The notes under the pieces were generated by a model. It had not been told where the DNA came from. It was given only the letters and a program-made list of their open reading frames with translations, and made no database searches. From contig CAUYUJ010013847.1 of NCBI GenBank assembly GCA_963575745.1, positions 212,501 to 274,500 on the forward strand: a stretch of 62,000 nucleotides of DNA, in the 5' to 3' direction. The position numbers and the translations under genes are program-made. Positions within the stretch are counted from its first letter, which is position 1; every line of letters starts with the position of its first letter. This document shows positions 53,634 to 62,000 of the stretch, piece after piece. This DNA comes from Prorocentrum cordatum. Taxonomy: Eukaryota > Sar > Dinophyceae > Prorocentrales > Prorocentraceae.

Positions 53634-54788
53634 ATGTCGACAGACCCATCCTCTGCTGGCCATCCACCACAACATGTGATGCATCATGCTCCATCCTTTG
53701 CATCTGCTGCCGCTGCCTGTGCCGATGTCTCTATGAAGCAGATCAGTGAAAGAAATGAGGTGGGGGATGCTTCCAGGTCCTCCAAGGTGGCTCGTGCTGG
53801 GATAGGTGGTAGGGGCGCTTCGGATGACAAAGAACCTGTCACTATTGGTCTACTGCGTAATGAGTTTCAGAACTTGGCAGATATGCTCAAATGTACTCTG
53901 ACGGAACATAAGGAGGAGGTGAGGAAGGAGATCCAGCAGGAGGTTGCACCCTTGAAGTCGGACCTTGAACAGCTCAGGGAGGAGGTGAAGCAGCAGAAGC
54001 AGCAGCAGGAGGCGGTGAATGTTCAGGTTCAGAAGCAGTTAGCGACGGTAGGAAATGATGGCGCGGCCAGTGAGGCTGCCTCTGTATCTACTCGGGTTAG
54101 TCTTGGAGGCAATGCAGGACCCAGGAGCACAACCCCCTTTGTCCCTGGATACTTGACGCTCTCGGGCTGGACTTCGGGTGACCCTCGTGATGTCCAGGCG
54201 CGCACGAGCAACATCATGTCAGAGACCAGGGCCACCAGAGTTATCCAGATTCTCTTAGATGAAGTTGGCTCGCAGTTTGAGGTTGATGTGAAGATCTTTG
54301 ATCGTGAGGCCATTAAGAGAGAGTACCAGGGCAAGCCGTTCGGTGTCTTTAGGCTGCGTATTTTCTTCGTTCATGGCACGAGTAAGGAGACTGTCTGGAA
54401 GGTCAGGGAGGAGTTCTGGAAAGTTATCTCTTCGCGCACGGGTCCCCTTTGGAGAGATGATTCTCTTCTTCCAGCTACTCAGTCGTACATCGGCATTCGT
54501 GTGCAGTGTGAGCCTTGGCGTGAGGGACAGGTGAGTGCTGGCAGTAAACTTACAGCTACATACTTTCGTGTGAGGAACCCGCTGAAGAAAAACAATCGTG
54601 TCAAAATTCAGTATGGGTCTCCTGTGATGTCTTGGGCTTGGGGCTATCCTGAAACCGGTGGGCAGATCTGTTTGGGAACCTGGGATCCCAGGCATGGTTG
54701 GACTCTGAGGCCTGAATCGGTGATTGAGTTCGATGACAAGATCCTTCCTGGGCCCTGGCAGACGCTGCTGAATGGAGATTCCGTGTGA
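53634..54788 (+). CDS. LINE 2 ORF1, coiled-coil nucleic-acid-binding protein
   Basis: About 384 residues from the first in-frame ATG at 53634; the frame is already open and protein-like upstream (EDDWDFEGWDDIPEH from 53520), so the true start may be further left. A TTATTTCAG at 53511-53519 could be a trans- or cis-splice acceptor just before that segment. A long coiled coil rich in Glu, Lys and Gln spans about 53845-54057 (residues 70-141). After a flexible Ser/Thr-rich linker, a mixed alpha/beta region (about 54230-54780) could correspond to the RRM and C-terminal domains of L1-type ORF1p; I see no diagnostic RNP motif. By analogy it would trimerise, coat the element RNA and act as a chaperone. 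It ends with TGA at 54786-54788, and the endonuclease begins in the same frame directly after it. Confidence 0.7.
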   Translation: MSTDPSSAGHPPQHVMHHAPSFASAAAACADVSMKQISERNEVGDASRSSKVARAGIGGRGASDDKEPVTIGLLRNEFQNLADMLKCTLTEHKEEVRKEIQQEVAPLKSDLEQLREEVKQQKQQQEAVNVQVQKQLATVGNDGAASEAASVSTRVSLGGNAGPRSTTPFVPGYLTLSGWTSGDPRDVQARTSNIMSETRATRVIQILLDEVGSQFEVDVKIFDREAIKREYQGKPFGVFRLRIFFVHGTSKETVWKVREEFWKVISSRTGPLWRDDSLLPATQSYIGIRVQCEPWREGQVSAGSKLTATYFRVRNPLKKNNRVKIQYGSPVMSWAWGYPETGGQICLGTWDPRHGWTLRPESVIEFDDKILPGPWQTLLNGDSV

Positions 54789-57700
54789 CGACGTACCCGC
54801 CCGTTGAGGGCGGCCTGTTGGAACATCAGAATGATGAGTGATGCTACTTCCCTATCTGCTCTTCCTTACCTGCGTGAGCTGGGAGTGCAACTTGTCGGGC
54901 TCCAGGAGTGCCAGTTTCTCAGACGTGATACGTTGAATGAGTCTGGTTTTCACTATCGCAGCTCGGCTGAAGTGAAGCTTGACAGCGGCTCGATTGAGGG
55001 CCAAGCAGGTGTACTATTCTCGTCTACTCTCAACTCCTGTTTCTTGGGACACGCTGCTGGTAGAAGATTTGCGGTCTGTGCCTTCCGTGGGCCAGAAGTG
55101 GGCGCATTCATCTATGCTAGCGTGTATCTTCCTCAGCAAGGATTCTTTGGGACAACGTCTGAGGGGTACCAGGCCACGTTCCAGCTGTACCAGAACGTTC
55201 TTCTTGAATTATCGAGTGCTGTGTGCGTTTGCGTCAAAAGTACAGTATTCATGATGTTGTTGTTTGTGCCGACGCCAATGTTGAAGTGCAGCCTCATGTT
55301 GAGATCGATCGACTTCGTATCTCTGGTGGTGGTGTGAACGAGCGTACTGTGAGGGAGGAGAGGCAGAGGAATGTGTTGCAGGGTGCATGTGCGCGTGCCT
55401 GGTGTGTTTGTATGGCCCAGCTACGTCTGAAGCTGATCAACACATTCATTGACCGTGAGTTTACCTGGTGTGGTGGAGGTGCTAGGACAAAACACGTCAT
55501 CGACTATGTTGCGTGTCCTGTGACCTGGGAGACTCATGTTATGTGTTCTAAGTTGCACGTTATGTATGCGCACCCTCCTGGGTCTCGGGACACCGAATGG
55601 AGTGACCACAAGATGATATGTTTTGATCTCCCATGTTTGCTGCGGGGGAAGTCCTCTGGTAGGACGAAGGCCACTGGCAGTCGATCGTTCGCCTCGTGGT
55701 TTGTGCTGGAGGGTAAGGAGGTGAAACAGTGCAGAGAGTTTGATATGGCCGTCACACAGGTTGCTGGGTGGAAGTCTGGTGGGGGTAGCGGCCAAAACAA
55801 AAAACGCAAAAATCAGTACTGCACGGAGGAGTCTGAGGGAAGGGTGATCTGGCATACTAGGTGGAGATCCATTTCTCTAGCTGACCTGGAATCACGATTG
55901 AAGGAGGGGGCTGTTGCCGACAAACGCTGTTATGGCTTTAAATCGGCTTCACTCGTCCCGAAGTTGACCCAGGAGGAAGCTCAGGTGAAAGAGGCCCACT
56001 ACAGAGTTCACAAACTCTGGAAATCTGGTCAGATCGATGAGGCTACGTTCAAGGATAGTCGTCGTCGTTGGAATCGTGTTCGAAGGCAGTTCATGAAACG
56101 TCTACTTCTTTATCGTTATCGGGATGGGGTCAAGACTAAGACGGTTACTAACTCTATGATGATCGACGGGGAATGGTGTGAAGACCGCAGTAAGTGGAAG
56201 GAGGATGTGACGAGGGTGGTCAGGGCTAAGTACTCTAAGTCGGAACGTCTTGCTATGAATTTGGCGACTCTGGAGCAGATTCGGGTTCAAGCTGATGCGG
56301 CACGTGCGCGCAGCACTCACACTTCTTCTCCTATTACCATGCATGTTCTCTGTCGTGCTCGTTCCAGGCTTCGTGAAGGCAAGGCGGTAGGTGCTGACGG
56401 TATCAGTGCACGCATGTTACGTTCTTTGTCCTGGGAAGCACTCCGTGTGGTGCTTGACTGCTTCCAGCGCCGCTTCTGGCGAATGGCAGAGGCACCTGAG
56501 TCTTGGAAATTCATCCGTGCATCCATTATGTTGAAGAACGGCAAGAATAAGAGGTTTGATGACAGTCGTACTCTTGCTGTGAATTCTGTCGTTAACACAT
56601 GGTACATGGGCTGCTTGTGTATTCTACTCAGTTCGCATTTGGTGTCTATTGCTCCGGTTGTTGCTCCGTCTCTGTGTTTGTATGGTTTCCAGCAAGGTCG
56701 TAAGACACATGAGGTAACGTCGGGATTGAAGGCTATGTGCAGACATGCCAGACTGTGGGGGAAGGAGGAGAATATTGTTTTTGCTTCCCTGGATGTTGCC
56801 ACTGCATTTGACTCTCTCACTGTCCAAGTTGCTTCTTCTACACTTGAGCGTTTGTGTGTTGATGTGGAGCTTCGGTATGGTCTTATTGAGAACTCTGTTG
56901 GTAATGAGGCGGTCTTCCAGTTTGAGGGTGTCTGCACTGATACGCTCCCTTGGACAACGTGTGTGAAGACAGGTTCCAAGGAAGGACCTGATCTGTGGAC
57001 TGCTCAATCCCTGGTCATGTTTGGTGACATTACGTCTGCTTGGGCGAGAGATGCTGTCGGTGTTGTACTCTCGGGTGAAGCAGGAGGTATTGTTGTGAGT
57101 CACTTCATATGGGCGGACAACGTGCTTCTCACAGCTCCTGATCGCCCCACACTGGCGAAAATGATTTTACAGTTGACGTGGGCTCTCCACGACCACGGCT
57201 TTCGTTGGAAGCAGAGCAGTCTTGAGTTCATGGACGTGGGCTCTACCACCGGTGTGACGGAGCCTCTCATGGTGACGTTGTTCCCGCCAGGTATGTCCAG
57301 GGGGCCCAATGTGTCTCTCCCCGAGAACATCACCATTCCGCAGGTGGATGAGATTATTGTGCTGGGGACTAAGATTGCGAGGAAGTTCAAGGATCATGAT
57401 GATGTGCGATACCGTATGGCAAAAGCTATTCGTGCTTTCTGGAATGATCGAGCGTTTTACACCTCCAGGAGGATTGCTTGGAAGAATAAATTTGCACGAT
57501 ATGAGTCTAGAGTGAGATCTAAGTTTCTTGTCGGCTTGGAAGGAGCCACAGTTGACAGTTCTACGATTGCATTGATACACAAGGAGGAGGGGAAGATGTT
57601 GAGCAGGATGACGTGGAGAGCAAAGAGGGAGGAGGAGGGGTGGGCTGTATTCATGTCGCGCATGTACAAAAGAGGGAGGCAAGCTTTTTATGAAGCTGGC

Positions 57701-59026
57701 AGACCTCCACTCGCACAGGTCTTCCTATATCGGCAGTGGAAATGGGCGAAGGATATTGCATTGTCTTGTTTTGGCAGGGACGGAGGAGGCGTGGATGAGA
57801 TCTCTGTGGTGGGTGGCTCACAATTGGTGCCGCCTCCCTCGCATGCTCCTGGTGCTCCTGTTGATGATACGACGCCCTCCGAGCCCACGAACCGACGGAA
57901 AAGAAAAACGATGTGCATGCATGAGGCCAAACGTCAGAGGACCCAACTTTCTCAGAACACGGCAAGACTCAGAGACAGGTTCGAGGACCCAACCCGCTAT
58001 TACAATCAGCCCACGGTGGTGGACACGGGCACTGCTGTCAACGGCTACCTGCAGGCACGACTGTCCATGTTGCACGGAGGAGGGGAGTGGGAATCCAGGC
58101 GGGATGATCTGATATTATCTTTAGGAAGCCAGGCTGGACGTGCTGGGACTCGTGTGAGGACTGGCGGAGCTCCTATCGGCATGCGCCCGTGGAGAACACC
58201 TTTTGAGCTCGTGGGAGGGAAGTACTGGTACCATGTTCTGGAATGGACTGAGGAGGCCTGGGTCAAGTTTGCTCGTGAAGTTTTTACGCTTCTACAGGTT
58301 CCTGGTGTTTCTGATTTCCTGGTTCTTAAAGATCCTATTCCTTGGAAGCCTATGGAAGAGAGGGAGGAGGAGGTACTTTCGGAGGAGCTCAGCAGGAAGA
58401 AGGAGGAGGTGTTGTCCAAACGGTATGCTAAGATATTGGAGGATTACACGGAGTGGGAGTTCCAGGTGGGGAGGATTGCCATTGAACTGAAGGGAGACTC
58501 TCAATGCGTTGTGCGGTGGATCCAAGGCTTGTACTTTACTGCCAATGTGCATTATGACAAGATTGTGGGCGGCATTCAGAATAAGTTAGACATTCTAGCT
58601 AAGAGATGTGGTGTGCAGGCGGCCTGTCTTGGGAGACATATCTTCAAGTGGGTATACAGAGAGGACAATACTGCTGCGGATGAGTTAACACACAGAGCTA
58701 GGCAGGGCATTTGTAGAACACGTTTTAGGCATGATTTACTATCCCATGTTAAAGCTAACGCTATTCTGATCGACGCCATTCGGGGAAGCTTCGATGGTGG
58801 AAGATCCTATCTGGGCGTAGGCTGTGGCTGGCAGATTGATTTTCATTTGTGCTCCTCTTCTGTTGCTGAATATCCTGTCACTCTTCCGAGTGGCGTGTGG
58901 GAGCCCAACGTGGCCTCTTCCTCTTTCCTCCTTCCCCCCTCGAGCACTATCACTGCAGCTGAGTTAGAGTCTGCCCGACAACTCCTTTTGGGAGTGGAGG
59001 AATGCCTGCGTTTGGCAGGATACTAG
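54789..59026 (+). pseudogene. LINE 2 ORF2: endonuclease, reverse transcriptase, permuted RNase H; frameshifted
   Basis: The endonuclease starts in the ORF1 frame with ACWNIR (about 54812) and VGLQECQ, runs to about 55220, and continues two bases out of phase with VVVCADANV (Asp at 55271), KHVIDYVACP and SDHK (55601-55612). The break lies in TGTGTG at 55220-55225 and fits a 2-bp slippage. The remaining 1.27-kb-codon frame is open to TAG at 59026. Reverse transcriptase spans about 56330-57400: motif A SLDVATAFD (Asp at 56792 and 56810), motif B GSKEGPDLW, motif C WADN, where the second catalytic Asp is Asn (57119). A basic segment follows (about 57890-57940). RNase H-like motifs occur in permuted order: GDSQCVV (58496) and NTAADEL (58679) first, SFDGG (58793) and TAAELESA (58961) last. 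An alternative is that the tail is a second, truncated RNase H. Loss of function is likely for the endonuclease unless the shift is a sequencing error. Confidence 0.75.
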
Positions 59027-59098
59027 GCCTCCTTGTGTGGCTATCGCCTGGGCGGTGACCCGACCCTGCTGTGGCGGCACGCAATACGCAAAAAAAGA
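59027..59098 (+). other. LINE 2 3' UTR and A7 tail
   Basis: About 70 bp follow the stop and end ATACGC plus seven A and GA before satellite sequence resumes. Confidence 0.65.
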
Positions 59099-61206
59099 AA
59101 GGTTGACGGTTTACCGCCGGCGCCCAGTTTTGTTCTCAAAATTTGACAATTCGTTAGAGCTCTAGTATTTTTTCCCATGATATTCGATCTTATTCCCGCT
59201 CGCCATCTTGATCTCAGCTCGATCGGGTAATTTTGAAGGCCAAAAAGCAGGCAGGCGGGAACGGTCGTTTCGAGTCATCTTGATACGCGCTGCCGGTTTT
59301 CTCAAGATAACTCGAGCTACAGGACAACTACAGAGCTGGTCAGCACAGCTAATGCATTCAGAATGATCAGGCGCGTTCGCCTGTTGAATCCTGAGGTCTA
59401 AACTCGGTCTGCTAGGCGAACTAGGGTCGCAAACCTATTCGTATTATTCGAGTCATTGTATCAGACGCTCTCGGTTTTTCGTACTTAAATCGATCTGTAG
59501 GGCAGCCACAGAGCTGATAATCACAGAAATCGATTGAGAATTATCAGGCGCGTTCGTCTGTTGAATCACGAGCTCTGAACTCGGCCTGCTTCCCGAGCTA
59601 GGTTCGCAAACCTATTGGTATTGTTCGAGTCATCTTGAGAAGTGCTCTCGGTTTTCTGTACTTAAATCGTGCTGGGGGAAGGCCACAGTGCTGCTGGTCA
59701 CAGGAGTCGATTTCGAGACATCAGGCGCGTCCGTTCGTCGAACCGAGAGCTCGGAACTCGGTCTGCTGCTCGAACGAGATCCGCGAAACTGTTGTATTAT
59801 CCGAGTTATCCTGAGAGGTACTCTCGGTTTTCTGCACTTAACTCAGGCCGTATGGGGGGCTGCAGAGCTGGTAATCACAGGAATCGATCCGCCGACATCA
59901 GACGCGTCCGCCTGTCGCATTCAGAGGTGTCAACTCGGTGTCATACTCGAGCTCGATTGGAAAACTGGTCGTTTGTTTTGTTAGAGTCATCTTGAGAGGT
60001 CTATAATCGCTTGGGCTGAAAAACTAGTCGTTCTCCGAAATTCTTTCCCACATTATATATTGTCAGGAAGCTCTACGAGTCCCCCGGCGGTAAGAAAGGT
60101 TGACGGTTTACCGCCGGCGCCCAGTAATTGCTGGAAGCTTAAGAGTAATTCCGGAGCGCTGGAGAGCTAGTTGGCAAGAAAAATCTCGACGGACCTTTTG
60201 GTGACTTTTGGTCGGTTGAAAATTTGGTTCTCGAAATTCAACAAGTCGTTTGAGCTCTAGTATTCTTTACCGTCATATTCGATTTTATTCCCGCTCGCCA
60301 TCTTGATCTCAGCTCGATCGGGTATCTTTTACTGCCAAAAAGCGTCCCGGCGGGATCGGCCGTTTCGAGTCATCTTGATACGCGCTGTCGGTATTTTGTA
60401 CTTACCTCGAGCTGTAGGGCAGCTACAGAGCTGGTCAGCACAGCTAATGCATTCAGAATTATCAGGCGCGTTCGCTTGTTGAATCCAGAGGTCTGAACTC
60501 GGTCTGCTAGCCGAGCTAGGTCCGCAAACCTTTTCGTATTATTCGAGTCATCTTGACAGACGCTCTCGGTTTTTCTGTACTTAACTCGAGCTGTAGGGCA
60601 GCTACAGGGCTCATTGTCACAGACATTGATGGGGAATCATCAGTCGCGTTCGTCTATCGAGCCGAGAGCTCTGAACTCGGCCTGCTGCCCGAGCTAGGTT
60701 CGCGAAACTATTCGTATTGTCCGAATCATCTTGAGAAGTGCTCTCAATTTTCTGCACTCAACTCGTGCTGGGGGAGGGCTACAGTGCTGCGGGTCACAGA
60801 TATCGATTTGCACACATCAGGCGCGTCTGTTGGTCGATTCCAGAGCTCGGAACTCGGTCTGCTGCTCGAACTAGGTCTGCGAAACAATTCTATTATTCGA
60901 GTCGATACTGTCGGTTTTCTGCACTTAACTCGGGCTGTAGTGGGGCTGCAGGCCTGGGAATCACATGAGTGGATTCGCAGACATCAGACGCGCCCGCCTG
61001 TCGCATTCAGAGGTCTGAACTCGGTTCGATACTCGAACTGGGTTGCGAAACTGTTTGTTTTTTGGTGAGAGTCATCTTGAGAGGTCTGAAATCGCTTGGG
61101 CTGAAAAACTTGTCGTTCTTTGGAGTTTTTTCCACGCTATATACTGTCAGGAAGCTCTACGAGTCCCCCGGCGGTAAGAAAGGTTGACGGTTTACCGCCG
61201 GCGTCC
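59099..61206. repeat. Satellite block right of LINE 2, two units
   Basis: Unit 1 (about 59106-60085) repeats the 52283-53175 block almost base for base. Unit 2 (about 60086-61206) is more diverged. Each unit has about five ~176-bp subrepeats (GAGTCATCTTGA, CTCTCGG, CTGAACTCGG) and ends in GAAGCTCTACGAGTCCCCCG plus the hairpin GGCGGTAA/TTACCGCC (60086-60118 and 61169-61201). Open frames across the units come from subrepeats and are not called. Confidence 0.92.
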
Positions 61207-61609
61207 AGTTCACAGCCCAGTGTCACAACCCAGTGCCGAAGGCAAAGGCGGCAACGCATGGACATGCTGCGCCAGCGGCAGCCCAACGGCGAAGCTCAAC
61301 GCCGAAATCGCCAAAGGCTGCCTCTTCGACGGGGCGACGAGCCGACGCGCCTACGTCACGCGCCCTGCGCGCACGTTCAAGTGGATGCGCAATGCCACGG
61401 CCACCTGGCGATCGCCTGCGCGCGCCACTTCGACAGCTCCCCGTGATAGGGGGGTTGGGGGGAGAAACCCTAAACCCTAAAAGGCTTCACTCTGGGTGGT
61501 CTGGGGCGGGAGTGCGACTAACCGTGGCGCGCGCGGCCTGGGCAGCGATCCCCCCCAACAACCTTGATGTGGGGGGATCGCAGCCAGCGCGCGCTTTCTC
61601 TAATGCAGG
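61207..61609 (-). repeat. Cassette B7 (inverted, truncated at left)
   Basis: It begins inside the B middle region at CACAGCCCAGTGTCAC, next to the satellite hairpin, and continues through the second NGC-type segment, internal seed (61467-61482) and hairpin to its telomeric end. The decamer array and CTTGCAG end are missing. Confidence 0.92.
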
Positions 61610-61623
61610 CCCTAAACCCTAAA
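61610..61623 (-). repeat. Telomeric tract, CCCTAAA x2
   Basis: Two units separate B7 and the inverted D3. Confidence 0.95.
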
Positions 61624-62000
61624 CTCGCCCAGGGCCGCTTGGCCCGTATTCACCCACCCATCTAGGCGGCAAGCGCCCTAACTGGCACCTCGCAGTCAGA
61701 CTACCTCCCGACCGACCGTGAATGACAGGCCCTGTCCAGCGTGCGTCTCGGTTGCCGTCAGGCATGGCCCGCGAGGGCCTTATCTCATTATCAATGATGC
61801 GGCTTACGCGCAAGCGATTATCCTGTGCTCGCCTGCGCGATCGTCAAAGAGACTTATAACCCCAAAACATCAACCGAATTCACCGTGAGGTTGGTCTGGC
61901 ACCTCCTGGATCGTCAACATAAAGCCGCTAAAAAGCATGATTTGCCACTGGCAATTTTTTTCGACCTCGAATCCTAGAGTTTTCCAGAGTGGATGGACCC
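61624..62000 (-). repeat. Cassette D3 (inverted), runs off window
   Basis: Reverse complement of the D tail: CTCGCCCAGGGCCGCTTGG, then ATCTCATTATCAATGATGC, GACTTATAACCCC, and TTTCGACCTCGAATCCTAGA. It matches D1 25045-25404 and D2 27660-28014. Confidence 0.93.

Larger units (their letters stand above)
53238..59098 (+). mobile_element. Non-LTR retrotransposon (LINE 2), damaged, inserted in satellite
   Basis: The element has a GC-rich 5' region, ORF1 with coiled coil, ORF2 with endonuclease, reverse transcriptase and RNase H, and a short A7 tail (59090-59096). The flanks are satellite hairpin sequence (GGCGGTAACC on the left, GAAAGGTTGACGG on the right) with a 7-bp AAGGTTG duplication. Codon use is more AT-tolerant than in LINE 1, and the domains are only distantly alike, so the two belong to different lineages. 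ORF2 has one frame break and ORF1-ORF2 are separated by a single in-frame stop. Confidence 0.85.

Overview
The window looks like nuclear DNA of a dinoflagellate. The sequence evidence is a very GC-rich, repeat-dominated composition, many interstitial tracts of the plant/alveolate-type telomere repeat TTTAGGG, an 18-nt match to the 3' part of the dinoflagellate spliced leader (53175-53192), and two divergent non-LTR retrotransposons. I cannot name the species. No rRNA, tRNA or bacterial-type gene was seen. Almost no ordinary host gene is present: the only confident one is the C-terminal exon of an ATP-dependent DNA ligase (11260-11868).

Layout. 1-7.2 kb: a 5'-truncated (by the window edge) LINE with an ORF1 remnant and an intact 1977-codon ORF2 (endonuclease, reverse transcriptase, zinc knuckle, RNase H, long tail), followed by a CT-rich microsatellite. 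7.2-14.5 kb: simple repeats, a frame-disrupted minus-strand coding remnant (8.8-9.6 kb), the ligase exon, and a 163-bp foldback element. 14.5-17.4 kb: a chain of unrelated tandem arrays (units of about 101, 3, 31, 51, 111 and 10 bp). 17.4-51.85 kb: a mosaic of repeat cassettes, here called A, B, C and D, separated by short telomeric tracts. 51.85-61.2 kb: a 1.0-1.1 kb satellite built from ~176-bp subrepeats, interrupted by a second, damaged LINE (about 53238-59098). 61.2-62 kb: truncated B and D cassettes.

The main structural signal is orientation. From 17.4 to 41.68 kb every telomeric tract reads TTTAGGG and every cassette is forward (D D A B A A B C C C A B). At 41673-41716 the tract flips head-to-head to AAACCCTAAA, and from there to the end every tract reads CCCTAAA and every cassette is inverted (A, E, B, B, A, B/A, satellite+LINE, B, D). 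D cassettes lie outermost on both sides. This is the arrangement expected if two subtelomeres were joined end to end, although an inverted duplication or a mis-join in the assembly must be excluded.

Cassettes A-D differ in sequence but share a plan: a telomeric seed, a C-run/G-run hairpin within about 100 bp, a second internal telomeric seed, a family-specific tandem array, and a conserved end running into the next telomeric seed. They carry no recognisable transposase or reverse transcriptase, so if they spread as units it was by recombination, telomere-associated capture, or an enzyme encoded elsewhere. Most long open frames in this zone are artefacts of tandem arrays whose units lack stops in all frames.
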